A DNA stretch of 43,943 nucleotides from a bacterium (GCA_017431585.1 JAFRKU010000088.1:1-43943); one strand, 5' to 3'. Shown: positions 15,933-25,043, numbered from the stretch's first letter. Numbers and translations: made by a program. The notes: generated from the letters alone by a model not told the origin.

Positions 15933-15990
15933 GACGTTATTATACCACAGTTCTTTAGCAAACACGCTTGCATTTTGCTAACTTTGGGGG

Positions 15991-15996
15991 TATAAT
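15991..15996 (+). promoter_or_regulatory. -10 box of the J-protein gene
   Basis: GGGTATAAT abuts an ATG at 15997; the next ATG (16006), 9 nt away, is the likely leaderless start. Upstream is AGTTCTTTAGCAAA (15951-15964), also found after the promoter at 13279. Confidence 0.65.
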
Positions 15997-16005
15997 ATGG
16001 CTCCT

Positions 16006-16878
16006 ATGGCAGCAAAGAGAGATTACTATGAAGTTTTAGGCGTGGCTAAAACGGCGACAGCGGACGAAATTAAGTCGGCGTATCGCAAAATGGCCCTCAA
16101 GTACCATCCGGATCGCAATAAAGCGCCGGATGCGGAGGAAAATTTTAAGCAAATCAATGAGGCGTATCAAGTTTTAAGCGACGAGAAAAAGCGCCAGACG
16201 TATGACCAGTTTGGTCACGCGGCTTTTGATCCGGCGGCCGGCATGGGCGCTAATCCGTATGGCGGCGGTTTCCAGCAAGGACCTTTCACCTGGACTTATA
16301 GCAGCAGTAGCGGCGGGAGTCCTTTTGCTAATGTGGATTTTGGTGATCCGTATGAGGTTTTCAACAGCATTTTTGGCAATGGTGACGGTGGTTTCGACCA
16401 GGTGTTTCGCCGGCAGCGGGCGCCACAGTACGCAATGAATTTGACTTTCATGGAGGCGGCTTTGGGTTGTCAAAAGACGGTGGAAGTCGAGGGCAAAACG
16501 CACACGATTCGGATTCCGGCCGGGGTGGACGATGGGACGCGGATCCGATTTGGCAATTTTTATGTGACTTTTGACGTGGCGACTGATCCGTATTTCCGTC
16601 GGCAAGGGGCGGACTTGTATGTGGACGTCAGTGTTCCGGTGTCGCAACTGTTTTTGGGCGGCACCATTAAGGTAAAAACCTTGACTGGGAGCGTGAAACT
16701 TAAAATCAAGGAAGGCACGAGTGCCTCCACGATGGTACGTTTGAGCGGTCAAGGGGTGCCGCGTTTGAGTGGCTTGGGGGCGGGCAGCATGTATGTGCGC
16801 CTGGTGGCGGATATTCCGCGCAAATTATCGCGGGAACAAAAGCAAGCGGTGAAAAATCTGCAAGCGGCGGGTTTGTAA
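16006..16878 (+). CDS. dnaJ: DnaJ-type co-chaperone without zinc fingers (CbpA-like)
   Basis: 290 residues. The J domain (about 4-68) has [20 protein letters not shown] and the HPD motif in YHPDRNKA, which stimulates DnaK ATPase. A Gly/Ser/Phe-rich linker (about 75-135) follows, then the two C-terminal substrate-binding beta domains. The four CxxCxGxG zinc repeats of class I DnaJ are absent: the chain passes from [13 protein letters not shown] to [17 protein letters not shown]. So it is a class II J-protein. No dnaK or grpE nearby. The start at 16006 is preferred over 15997, which abuts the -10 box. Confidence 0.88.
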   Translation: MAAKRDYYEVLGVAKTATADEIKSAYRKMALKYHPDRNKAPDAEENFKQINEAYQVLSDEKKRQTYDQFGHAAFDPAAGMGANPYGGGFQQGPFTWTYSSSSGGSPFANVDFGDPYEVFNSIFGNGDGGFDQVFRRQRAPQYAMNLTFMEAALGCQKTVEVEGKTHTIRIPAGVDDGTRIRFGNFYVTFDVATDPYFRRQGADLYVDVSVPVSQLFLGGTIKVKTLTGSVKLKIKEGTSASTMVRLSGQGVPRLSGLGAGSMYVRLVADIPRKLSREQKQAVKNLQAAGL

Positions 16879-16881
16879 AAG

Positions 16882-17220
16882 TTATTTGCGGCCGCCAAAA
16901 ATTTTCCAGACTGAGCGAGGTTTGTGGGCTTGCCAATCGGCGTGGGTAGTGGGAGCAGCAGCGGCTTGTGCTTGGGCTTGTTTTTGCCCAATTTGGGCAA
17001 TTTGAGCGCGCAACTGGGCTATTTCGGCCTCTTCTTGCTCGTGTTTGATAACGACGGCTTGGCGGGCTTGGTTGTTGGCGCGCGCTTGAGCGAGTAAGTT
17101 GGCGGTATTGGGCGTTTGAGTGAAATTGGCTCGGAGGCGATCATTGAGCGTCTGACCAGATAAAACGCTGGCAGCTGGCACGGGCAGATGATTGAAATCT
17201 ATTTTATCGCTGGTGGGCAT
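16882..17220 (-). CDS. Small Gln/Ala-rich coiled-coil protein, unknown
   Basis: 112 residues from ATG at 17220, with TACAAT (17233-17228) 7 nt upstream; a longer in-frame start at 17283 would cross that promoter. Residues 55-95 form a probable coiled coil (EQEEAEIAQLRAQIAQIGQK then QAQAQAAAA). The C-terminus RSVWKIFGGRK is basic and aromatic. No signal peptide or known domain. Convergent with the J-protein gene, 3 nt between stops. Confidence 0.6.
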   Translation of the reverse strand: MPTSDKIDFNHLPVPAASVLSGQTLNDRLRANFTQTPNTANLLAQARANNQARQAVVIKHEQEEAEIAQLRAQIAQIGQKQAQAQAAAAPTTHADWQAHKPRSVWKIFGGRK

Positions 17221-17227
17221 GGGGAGC

Positions 17228-17233
17228 ATTGTA
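17228..17233 (-). promoter_or_regulatory. -10 box (TACAAT) of the coiled-coil protein gene
   Basis: GATACAAT on the minus strand, 7 nt before the ATG at 17220; it decides the start. Confidence 0.5.
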
Positions 17234-17366
17234 TCACGTTTGGGCGGGAAAAACAAGCAAAAATGTGGATACAAAAGTTGCACAATTGGCGAAAGTGTAG
17301 TATAATTTACGAAATTAGGTTTGATTTTGGGAAAAAATGTAGTATAATATAGAACTAGGTCAAATT

Positions 17367-19376
17367 ATGTTAAAAAATAACAAACTGTTGTACATCTTGC
17401 CGGAAATGGCTTTTACGGCCACCGTGGGGGAAACTGCTAAGGCGGATTACTTTTTTGTCAAGACTTTTCACCAAATCAACGGTGAATTCATGCGAGACGA
17501 AAATTTTATTCACGAAAGTCTCAAAAAATTATTTGATCGGGTGGAAGAAGACCATTATACATTGGTGCTACCGGATTTTTTGTTCACGGATACGATTATC
17601 AACGTGCCGGAAACCGAAGACGTGAAAATCGCGCAATATTTGCGAGATCAGTTGCTGCCGCGCATCGAAGTGTCCACTTTTTCACACGAAACGCGCACTA
17701 GCGTCTTGTTACAGCGCAAAACGACGTCCAAAGTCCAGTTGTCAGCTTTTGAAAAAGAGTTGGCGGCGGCGCTGAAAATCGCGATCGGTGGGCGCAATAT
17801 CGTTTTGGATGAAATTGTGCCTTTGTCGTGGACGCTCAAGGCGGCCGTCAGTTTGGAACCCTCGCTGACGATTGCGCAAGTGGGCGAGCGATTGTATCTG
17901 GCCGAGCACTACATCGGCATTAATCAGACGATTAACGCCCCGATGACGGAATTGGATATCATTGCTGAAACCGTCAAGACTTTGAAAGGTGCGGAACCGA
18001 ATTTGCAAACGACATATTTGCTCACCAGCGTGCTGGTGGAGGAAAAATTGAAGAAAATCTTGGTCAAGACGATGCCGGTGCAACAATTGACCGAGCCGAC
18101 TGATCAAGAAGAGAAAATTCCTTCCTACGTCAAGCAAATCGTGGAGGTGAGTGCCCGGACACTGAGTTTGCCGGATTTCGCGGTGCCACGTTTTAGCCTG
18201 GAAGCGGTGGACATGGCCGCAGAGGTGAAAACCACGACTGTTGTGGCGGAAAATACCGATGTATCGGCAGAAAACAGCGTGGAAGACACTGTGGCTACCG
18301 TGCCGGCTGATGACATCAGTGAAAAAAATGCTGAAGAATCGGAGAAAAAATCGATCGACCTGGAAACAACTGCGCCAGGACCAGTAAGTTTAGAGACGAA
18401 ACAAGACGAAGTGCCGGCTAGTGAGGCACACCCGGTGGACACCGCCGTGGCGGCGGTGACGGCGGCGGCCGAAACTGCCAGCGTGGCGGTGGCAAGCGAA
18501 ACTTTGACGGCCGAAACGCCGGCGACCGCAGAAAAACAGCCAGAAACGGCGACTGCAGCTGTCACTTCAGAGGCGACGACACCAGCGACGCAAGAGCCCA
18601 CGGCTCAGTCGGTCTCCCCTACTCCCGCGCCAGCGAGTGATAAATTGTCGCAATTAGCGCCAGCAGTGGCGGCGCAAGCTTTGCCGGCGGAGCAAAAAAA
18701 CCCGGCTTTACCGGAAAAAAAGACTGATGAAACAACTGAAAAGCCAGCCAGCGCGCCTTCTTTGAGCTTTATGTCTGGTCGGGCGAGCGACGGCGAGACG
18801 ACGGCGGCGACTGGTGGCGACAAAGAAGAAATCGAAACAGAAAAGAAAGGTAATATGTCTTCATTTATCAAGAAGTTATTGCTCTTTTTACTCATATTTG
18901 TGGTCGTGATTGCTTTGGGCATCGGCGTCGGTGTGGGCATTTTGAAAATGTCTGGCAAAGACGTGTTTAAACCCAAGAGTATCCCGACGCCAGAGCCGAC
19001 GGTGACCGCCACTCCCACACCCGAACCAGTGGTGGAGCCGGTAGTGGAAGCGACGCCAGAGGCGCAGCCGGAGCCGGAAGAGGAAATCAAGGCTGAAGAC
19101 ATGCAAGTTTTGGTGGTGAACGCCACGGGGATTGCCGGTTTGGCGGGTAAGGCCAAGACTGCTTTGGAAAAAGATGGCTTCACCAATGTCCAGACGGGTA
19201 ACGCCAAGGGCACTTATGACACGATTGGCACTTTCGTGCTGATGGCCGAGAAAAATGCGGCTTTGATCAAGTTGCTGGAGACGGCCACCGGGCGGACGAT
19301 GACCTACGATGAGGATTACAAGGTGGAAGACAGCGCTGGCAAGTATGACGCGGTGATTGTCTTGAACGAGGAATAA
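17367..19376 (+). CDS. Large membrane protein: cytoplasmic domain, disordered linker, one TM, LytR_C-like domain
   Basis: 669 residues. Residues 1-270 form a folded cytoplasmic domain with alternating strands and helices (TLVLPDFLFTDTIINV, IAQVGERLYLAEHYIGINQT) vaguely like a degenerate actin-like/PilM fold without a visible ATP site. Residues 290-500 are a long Ala/Thr/Glu/Pro linker. A transmembrane helix lies at about 507-533. After a Pro-rich spacer, residues 575-669 (DMQVLVVNATGIAGLAGKAK, GFTNVQTGNAKGTYD) match the LytR C-terminal domain found in cell-envelope proteins. -10 box TATAAT at 17343-17348. The next gene starts 2 nt after the stop, so they form an operon. Role probably in linking cytoplasm and wall; not established. 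Confidence 0.75.
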   Translation: MLKNNKLLYILPEMAFTATVGETAKADYFFVKTFHQINGEFMRDENFIHESLKKLFDRVEEDHYTLVLPDFLFTDTIINVPETEDVKIAQYLRDQLLPRIEVSTFSHETRTSVLLQRKTTSKVQLSAFEKELAAALKIAIGGRNIVLDEIVPLSWTLKAAVSLEPSLTIAQVGERLYLAEHYIGINQTINAPMTELDIIAETVKTLKGAEPNLQTTYLLTSVLVEEKLKKILVKTMPVQQLTEPTDQEEKIPSYVKQIVEVSARTLSLPDFAVPRFSLEAVDMAAEVKTTTVVAENTDVSAENSVEDTVATVPADDISEKNAEESEKKSIDLETTAPGPVSLETKQDEVPASEAHPVDTAVAAVTAAAETASVAVASETLTAETPATAEKQPETATAAVTSEATTPATQEPTAQSVSPTPAPASDKLSQLAPAVAAQALPAEQKNPALPEKKTDETTEKPASAPSLSFMSGRASDGETTAATGGDKEEIETEKKGNMSSFIKKLLLFLLIFVVVIALGIGVGVGILKMSGKDVFKPKSIPTPEPTVTATPTPEPVVEPVVEATPEAQPEPEEEIKAEDMQVLVVNATGIAGLAGKAKTALEKDGFTNVQTGNAKGTYDTIGTFVLMAEKNAALIKLLETATGRTMTYDEDYKVEDSAGKYDAVIVLNEE

Positions 19377-19378
19377 AC

Positions 19379-19678
19379 ATGACTGGGCGAGTCACTGCTG
19401 ACGAACAAGCTATGGTCTCGCCTGACGAACTGGCGGCGGCGGTATCGGACGATACCGCCGACATCGAGTTGGAAAAATTACAGAAAAAAATCGCGCGCGA
19501 AGAGCGCAAAAAACGCCGAGAAATCGAGGCAGCGAGTCAAAAACGAGCTACCTGGCTACTGCCGAGTTTGCTTTTGGCTACTATGTTGATTTCTTGGGTG
19601 TTGAGTCGGTTGCAATTAGCGCCAGCCAGCGCGCCTGAGAGTGAGCCGGCGGCCGAAACGGCGGGCGGCGAGGAATAA
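19379..19678 (+). CDS. Small coiled-coil membrane protein, unknown
   Basis: 99 residues: a charged helix (about 28-58, ELEKLQKKIAREERKKRREI) probably forming a coiled coil, a transmembrane helix (about 61-80, WLLPSLLLATMLISWVLSRL) and a short acidic tail outside. The ATG lies 2 nt after the stop of the 17367 gene, which points to translational coupling and a joint function. DivIC/FtsL-like proteins have a TM before the coiled coil, the opposite order, so I do not assign it there. Confidence 0.65.
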   Translation: MTGRVTADEQAMVSPDELAAAVSDDTADIELEKLQKKIAREERKKRREIEAASQKRATWLLPSLLLATMLISWVLSRLQLAPASAPESEPAAETAGGEE

Positions 19679-19701
19679 AGAACCCCCCCCAAAAAAAAAG
19701 C

Positions 19702-19782
19702 GAGTGTCGCAAAATAATTAGCCATTTTTGGCCAATTTTGATTGATGTATCAGTGTTTCACTGGAGTGAGTGTCGCAAAATA
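19702..19782. repeat. Direct repeat GAGTGTCGCAAAATA (two copies)
   Basis: The 15-mer occurs at 19702-19716 and 19768-19782 in the gap between convergent genes, after a homopolymer run of eight C and nine A. Between them is a small inverted repeat, TGGCCAA/TTGGCCA-like. No gene in this gap. Confidence 0.7.
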
Positions 19783-19785
19783 TTT

Positions 19786-22161
19786 TTAAGTAGACTCGCC
19801 CTCATGCGCCTTACCCTCGGCTTCGGGAGGAGCGGGAGGGGCGGGACATTTAATGGGTGGGATTTGGTTTTCTTTAAAATATTCCGTGCGACCGCAATAA
19901 TCCACGGCCACGATGCCACTGGGGATATCGAAATGACTGGGATTGTCTGGATCCAGCAGGGTGAGGAAGATTTTTTGCCAAATGGGTGAGGCACCAGTGA
20001 TACCAGAGGCGACGTAGCTCATGGGGCGGTTATCATTGTTGCCCACCCAGACGCCGACGACGTAATCGCGGGTGTAGCCAAAAGTCCAGTTGTCGCGCAA
20101 GCTATTGGTGGTTCCGGTTTTGACGGCCACTTCTTGGCCCGGAATGTGGAGGACGCTATTGGCGCCGAAAGCGGGTGTGCGCGCCTGGTTGTCGCTTAAA
20201 ATGCTGGCAATTTGATAGCTGGTTGCCGCCGAGAGAGTGCGGCGGGAACGGTCGGCGCACTCGCCGTCGAGAGCGCAGGCGTTGCGATAAATGACGTTGC
20301 CTTGGTAATCCATGACTTCCAAAATGGGATCGGGCGTGACGGTGAGGCCGTAGTTGGCAAAAGTGCCATAGGCTTCCATCATATCAATCATGTAGACGTC
20401 GCCGCCGCCCAAAGTGAGCGATAGTCCCAGACGGGAACGATCGGTCCAGGTGGTAATACCCATTTTTTCCGCCTGGTCAATGAAAGCGTCTTTGCCGATG
20501 TCGTTGAGGACTTTGACGGCGGGAATATTGTAGGAATTGGCCAGACTGGAGCGGAGGGTGACATTGCCGTGATAGCTGCCGTCGTAGTTTTTGGGGCTAT
20601 AGGAGGGGCCGCCTTTGTAAGCGTAAGTGACGGGGGCGTCCAGAATCAAAGTGGCGGGTGTATAGCCAAAATATTCCATGGCGGTGGCATAATTGAGCGG
20701 TTTGATGGAAGAGCCTGGTTGGCGCAGACGCAAGCAGACATTGACCTGTCCCCCACGGTCGCGATCGAAATAGTCGCGTGAGCCGACCATAGCTAAAATT
20801 TCGCCAGTTTGCGGCCGGGTGACCATGGCGGCGCCATTGGACACGCGCAAGCGCGCCAGGCTATCGACTTCATCGGTGACGATGCGTTGGGCGTCGTTTT
20901 GGACTTGTAAGTCTAGGGTGGTGCGGACGGTGAGACCGCCGGTATTGACCATGTCTTGGCCGTACATATCGGCCAGTTTTTGTTGGACATACATGACAAA
21001 ATGCGGCGCTTGGATATTAACTTGGCTGTCTTGGAAAGAGAGAATTTCAGCGTTGGCGGAGGCTTCTTGGGCAGGCGTGATGTAGCCGTCTTCGCGCATG
21101 CGGCGCAGGACTTCGGTGCGGCGCCGATAGGAGCCTTCGATGTCATTGGCAAAAGGTGAATAGCGGCTGGGAGCTTGGGGTAAGCCGGCCAAAAAAGCGC
21201 TTTCGGCCAAGGTTAAATCGGCGGCGTTTTTGCCAAAAAAGGTGATAGCGGCTTGCTCGACCCCGTATACGGGGCCGCCGTAGTTGACTTGATTGAGATA
21301 CATTTCCATGATATCGTCTTTGGTATAATTGCCCTCGACAAGAATGGCCAAAATTAACTCTTTAATTTTGCGAGTGAAAGTTTTTTCGCTGGTGAGCAGG
21401 CGTTGTTTGACGAGTTGCTGGGTAATGGTGGAACCGCCTTGGCTGAGGGTGCCGCTTTCTTGATTGGCACGAAAAGCGCGAATGATGGCTTTTAAATCGA
21501 AACCGCGATGCTCGCGGAAAGTTCGGTCTTCGATGGCCATGGTGGCATTAACCAAGTCTGGTGAGACGCGCGAGAGGGACACGGGAGTGCGGTTTTCGTC
21601 TTCGTAAACTTCGTAAAGCAGATGCTGATTGCGGTCGAAAATTTTGGTGGTCATGTTTTGTTTGGCGGTGGACAATTGAGTAATATCTGGTAAATCGGCA
21701 ATAATGTGGTCATAAAACCACCAACCACCAAACAAAATGCCAAAAGAGAGAGCGAAAGAGACACTGCCCCAGAAAAGTTGGGCGGCGACGCTGCCGCCAC
21801 CGGAGCGGACGATGACTTTGAGATTGCGCCGGTAGTAACGGTCGATTTTTTCTGGGTGAGCGACTGGTAAATAAGTGTGGCGATGCCACAAACTGTGCCA
21901 ATGGCGCGCGAGCGTCCGGTAGGCGTTGGCCAAGGGCCGCGGTCTTTTGAAAGTGTCGGTTTTGGGCAACTGTGGGGCGCGGGCGCGGCTGTCATAGATG
22001 ACGTTTTGAGGGACACGAGTGACGGTGACTTCGACAAAAATGAGATTTTGCCACAAGTGAGAGACATCGCGGCCCCAAATGAGCAGTTTTTGGCGGCACC
22101 ACCAATAGCGAGCCAGTAATTTGGCGAGAAAATTATGCCAGTGCGACCTCCAGTTGCTCAT
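19786..22161 (-). CDS. Bifunctional penicillin-binding protein 1A-type (GT51 + transpeptidase)
   Basis: 791 residues; polymerises lipid II and cross-links peptidoglycan at the outer membrane face. A long basic cytoplasmic tail (1-120) is unusual. TM at about 127-153. Glycosyltransferase 51 domain about 175-340 with the catalytic Glu in AIEDRTFREHRGFD (E211) and GGSTITQQLVKQ, EMYLNQVNYGG. Transpeptidase domain about 435-740 with the nucleophile in QPGSSIKP (S484), SxN in SYN (about 543-545) and KTGTTN near 690. The C-terminus is Pro/Glu-rich. TATAAT (22174-22169) is 7 nt before the ATG, so leaderless. Indicates that this organism builds its own cell wall. Confidence 0.95.
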   Translation of the reverse strand: MSNWRSHWHNFLAKLLARYWWCRQKLLIWGRDVSHLWQNLIFVEVTVTRVPQNVIYDSRARAPQLPKTDTFKRPRPLANAYRTLARHWHSLWHRHTYLPVAHPEKIDRYYRRNLKVIVRSGGGSVAAQLFWGSVSFALSFGILFGGWWFYDHIIADLPDITQLSTAKQNMTTKIFDRNQHLLYEVYEDENRTPVSLSRVSPDLVNATMAIEDRTFREHRGFDLKAIIRAFRANQESGTLSQGGSTITQQLVKQRLLTSEKTFTRKIKELILAILVEGNYTKDDIMEMYLNQVNYGGPVYGVEQAAITFFGKNAADLTLAESAFLAGLPQAPSRYSPFANDIEGSYRRRTEVLRRMREDGYITPAQEASANAEILSFQDSQVNIQAPHFVMYVQQKLADMYGQDMVNTGGLTVRTTLDLQVQNDAQRIVTDEVDSLARLRVSNGAAMVTRPQTGEILAMVGSRDYFDRDRGGQVNVCLRLRQPGSSIKPLNYATAMEYFGYTPATLILDAPVTYAYKGGPSYSPKNYDGSYHGNVTLRSSLANSYNIPAVKVLNDIGKDAFIDQAEKMGITTWTDRSRLGLSLTLGGGDVYMIDMMEAYGTFANYGLTVTPDPILEVMDYQGNVIYRNACALDGECADRSRRTLSAATSYQIASILSDNQARTPAFGANSVLHIPGQEVAVKTGTTNSLRDNWTFGYTRDYVVGVWVGNNDNRPMSYVASGITGASPIWQKIFLTLLDPDNPSHFDIPSGIVAVDYCGRTEYFKENQIPPIKCPAPPAPPEAEGKAHEGEST

Positions 22162-22239
22162 AACCTATATTATACCACACTTTTGGCGATTTTTCGGAGC
22201 AAAATGGTACAAAAATGAGCAATTTGGGGTGTAATTTTG

Positions 22240-22251
22240 AGTTGTTAGGCG
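22240..22251 (+). repeat. AGTTGTTAGGCG motif, site 1 (12-mer match)
   Basis: Intergenic, just past the GT2 stop. It matches the 12-base core of the 14-mer found at five further sites. Confidence 0.7.
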
Positions 22252-22254
22252 AGT

Positions 22255-23165
22255 TTAGATGGCAATTTGTTTGCCGAGGCGATGCAAAAACCAATGTTTG
22301 GCGGCCAATTGTTCAATTTTGGAGCCGTGGCGCAGCAAGCGCCACGCTAAACGGACTACGCGCTGGCGGACGCGCCAGTTGCCGTAGGTGGCAAAAAAGT
22401 GGAGACGGTTGCGAGTTTGATAAAAAGTTTGTAAATCTGAGCCGGAGCCGTTGGTGGCGCCGCCGTTTTTGTGCCACACGATGCTGGAGGGGACAAAACC
22501 GAGTTTGAAACCATGAGTTTTGAGGCGAGCGGATAAATCGGTGTCTTCGTAATACAAAAAATATTGGTCGTCAAATACGCCGGTGGTGGCTAAAACTTCG
22601 CGGCGAATCAAAAAACAGCAACCGGTGGCAAAATCGAGCTCGGTTTCGTGCTCAAATTGGCCGCGGTCGATTTCGTCAACACCGCGATGACAAGTGAGCA
22701 AATTGTCCCAATCGATACTGCCGCCCGCAAACCAGATGACGTGGCCGCGCTGATCGGCTGGGTAGTCGGTGCGGTGGAATTCGCAGCCGGGGGCAAAGTA
22801 AATTTTGGGACTGGCTAAGCCCCAATCTGGATGGGCGTGCAAACTGGCGAGCAGATGCGCCAAAAAGTCTGGCTGCACGAGTGTATCGGCATTGAGGAGC
22901 AAAAAATAATCCGGATTGAATTCGCGACTGGCGACGGCAAAACCTAAATTATTGCCGCCGGTGAAGCCCAAATTGGTATCGGAGCGTACCAGTTGGGTGG
23001 CAGCGGGGGCGTTTGGGGGTAGTATATACGGGTTTTGGATGCATTATCGATGACGAAGGTGCGCACCTGATAATCGCCCGCCTTGAGGGCAGCTAAACTG
23101 GCCAGGACGGCGGTAGTATCCTCGTCGGTATTGTAGTGGACAATAATAATCGCAATTTTATCCAT
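22255..23165 (-). pseudogene. GT2 family glycosyltransferase, interrupted by a 1-nt frameshift
   Basis: The N-terminal part (from ATG at 23165) has the GT2 start MDKIAIIIVHYNTDEDT and ends normally at VIDNAS near 23040, after which the frame runs into unrelated residues and a stop near 22944. The remainder is open in another frame: TQLVRSDTNLGFTGGNNLGF, the metal site LLLNADTLV and YYEDTDLSARLKTHG, to the stop at 22255. Adding one base to the run of four T at 23033-23036 (A on the coding strand) restores VIDNASKNPYILPPN and one continuous protein of about 303 residues of the rhamnosyltransferase-like GT2 group. So this is a recent 1-nt deletion or a sequencing error in a homopolymer. -10 TATAAT (23180-23175) precedes the ATG by 9 nt. 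Confidence 0.88.
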
Positions 23166-23201
23166 AGAAGGGGTATTATACCATAAAATAAGGCGAAATG
23201 G

Positions 23202-24068
23202 CTACAAGATCTCTTCGGTGGTGTCATCTGGCGAGTGTTTCCATGAGAGCAGATAGCTATCGCGCCGCATTTTGTCGTCGCTGCCGACCAGTTTGCCTTC
23301 GCCGCGCAAAATGCGCTCAAAAGGTTCGCAATGGGGACAACCGCCGTGGGGGCATTTGAAAGCCTGGAGTTTGCGGGCGGTGGCGATACGCCGGCCGATG
23401 TCTAGCAGCTGGGCACGAGCGTCGGCGAGCGAGGGCAAAGGTTTGGGCGTGAGCTCGTCGTGGAGCTCCAGATACCAGTAAGCGGCGTCGCGGACGTGGT
23501 ATTTTTGGCAATAGGTAGCCAGAAGGAGGTAAATGGGCAGCTGGAGAGAGCTTTCGTTTTCGACGGTTTTGCTGGTTTTGAAATCAATAATGGTGACGGT
23601 TTGGTCTTCGGGGTGATAAGTGAGCCAGTCGAGTTTGCCGCACAAAATGATGTTTTCGTCCTCCGAGAGCCAAAATTCGGGTAAATCGGCTTTAATTTTG
23701 ACGGCCAAACCGGTGAGCGGTCCGGGATGATTCATGACCCGCTGAAGCATGGCCAGGCCGCGATCATGATAAGTTTTTTCCAAACTTTCGCTGGTGAATC
23801 CGCCTTTTTCGCCGGTAAATTGCGGCCAGTGGCGCTCAAATTGAGCGACCAAACTTTCTTGGAAACGCTCGCTGCTTTTTTTGGTGGACAAGTTTTCTAA
23901 AATGTCGTGGACGGCGATGCCCAGGGAAAGCGAAGGTGAGACAATTTGCAATTTGTGGCGGGTTTGAGGGTCTTTGTAGACGTTTTTAAGATAGTAAGCG
24001 CGCGGACACGCCAGGTAATCGCTGATACTACTGTGGGAAATCCAGGTGGCAGAATATTTATCACTCAT
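23202..24068 (-). CDS. PD-(D/E)XK nuclease with Cas4/AddB-type Fe-S cysteines
   Basis: 288 residues of the RecB-like nuclease superfamily. Residues SHSSISDYLACPRAYYLK (C21) and LGIAVHDILENL open the fold; the active site is CGKLDWLTY (D) and VTIIDFKTSK (D-x-K, about 158-163), followed by LQLPIYLLL, the Q/Y motif. C-terminal CPHGGCPHC supplies three more Cys, which with C21 can hold a 4Fe-4S cluster as in Cas4 and AddB. No cas genes, repeats or helicase are nearby, so a repair or recombination role is more likely than CRISPR adaptation. TATAAT (24081-24076) is 7 nt before the ATG. The gene ends 36 nt before the GT2 start. Confidence 0.82.
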   Translation of the reverse strand: MSDKYSATWISHSSISDYLACPRAYYLKNVYKDPQTRHKLQIVSPSLSLGIAVHDILENLSTKKSSERFQESLVAQFERHWPQFTGEKGGFTSESLEKTYHDRGLAMLQRVMNHPGPLTGLAVKIKADLPEFWLSEDENIILCGKLDWLTYHPEDQTVTIIDFKTSKTVENESSLQLPIYLLLATYCQKYHVRDAAYWYLELHDELTPKPLPSLADARAQLLDIGRRIATARKLQAFKCPHGGCPHCEPFERILRGEGKLVGSDDKMRRDSYLLSWKHSPDDTTEEIL

Positions 24069-24084
24069 GGAAGCGATTATATCA

Positions 24085-24121
24085 CAAAATCAAACAAAAC
24101 CCGCCCGAATTTCGGGCGGGT
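24085..24121 (-). terminator. Rho-independent terminator of the surface-protein gene
   Basis: 9-bp GC-rich stem (24121-24113 with 24107-24099, loop about 5 nt) followed on the minus strand by TTTGTTTGATTTTG. It overlaps the -35 region of the nuclease gene. Confidence 0.85.
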
Positions 24122-24146
24122 GGCATGTTTATCATCTGAAAACGGC

Positions 24147-25043
24147 TTAGTTGCGGTGGCAGCGGAAGTAGAAAGTATCTGACCAGTCGCGCCAATCGCC
24201 ATCGTTCATCCGAATTTGATAACGGACGTAATAGGTGCGATTGTCGTCGAGATTGTAGCTGAAAACGACGCGATCGGTTTGTTGGTAGGTGTGATCGTAG
24301 ACGTCGTTGCGGCCGTTGTCGGTGCCAATCTGGACGTGGTACTCTTGAGCCGCTTTACCGTCTTTTTCAAACTTGGGCAAAACGATACGGACATCGTTCC
24401 AGCGGTTGCCACCGTCGAAACGGCCACAGCTTTCGATGTACGGAGTAGACGGTTTATACTCAGGATACGAATAATTGTAGGTATAACCATTGTTCCAGTT
24501 GTTCCAATCGCCGTTGATCGCCACCATCGGCACGCCGTTGACGTAGTAGATGGTATTGGGTTGGACATAATTGGTCGCCGGGACATAGGTCACCGTCTGG
24601 GTGACGGGTTGTTGGACCACGGTTTGGGTGGTAGCGCCGGCTGCCTGAACTTGGCCACCTTTGGTGGTCGTGGAGACCACCGGAGTCGCGGCTTCGGTTT
24701 CGACGTCTGCTGCGGCTTGCTCCGCCTGGGCGGCGCGAGTGCGTTCGCTGACGGCCAATTGCCGATCATTGGTGTCGCCAGTGGTGGTCGTGGTGTTTTT
24801 CAAGGCGGCATCGCCTTTGCCAGCGGTGGTGTCACCGTCCACGACGGTGCGGGAGGCCACTTGTTCGTCTGTGGTGGCTTTTTGTTGGCTGTAATTATAG
24901 ACAATTAAGCTGCCGGCCACCAAAATGGCGCAAATAACCGCGGCAGGCACCAGGCGAAAACGCCGAGTGGTTTCCACGGTGGGCACAAAATTAGGAGTAG
25001 TGTCGGCCGGAGCCGCATCTTGGTGAAATTGTACATCTGTCAT
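24147..25043 (-). CDS. Membrane-anchored surface protein with FN3-like C-terminal domain
   Basis: 298 residues. A short cytoplasmic N-terminus, a transmembrane helix at about 32-50 (VPAAVICAILVAGSLIVYNY), a Thr/Ala/Gln-rich extracellular stalk (50-160), a Tyr/Asn/Trp-rich patch (INGDWNNWNNGYTYNYSY), and a C-terminal beta domain (about 205-298) with two Cys (SCGR...FRCHRN), likely disulphide-linked, whose spacing (YHVQIGTD, YYVRYQIRMNDGDWRDWS) resembles fibronectin type III. Promoter TTGACA-17-TATAAT at 25151-25123 leaves a leader of about 70 nt, with GAAAGA before the ATG. It shares the AGGC/GCCT promoter module with the ncRNA. Confidence 0.7.
   Translation of the reverse strand: MTDVQFHQDAAPADTTPNFVPTVETTRRFRLVPAAVICAILVAGSLIVYNYSQQKATTDEQVASRTVVDGDTTAGKGDAALKNTTTTTGDTNDRQLAVSERTRAAQAEQAAADVETEAATPVVSTTTKGGQVQAAGATTQTVVQQPVTQTVTYVPATNYVQPNTIYYVNGVPMVAINGDWNNWNNGYTYNYSYPEYKPSTPYIESCGRFDGGNRWNDVRIVLPKFEKDGKAAQEYHVQIGTDNGRNDVYDHTYQQTDRVVFSYNLDDNRTYYVRYQIRMNDGDWRDWSDTFYFRCHRN

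Noticed and set aside
23202..24068. CRISPR-associated Cas4
   Set aside because: No repeats with regular spacers and no cas1/cas2 in the window; the nuclease family is wider than Cas4.
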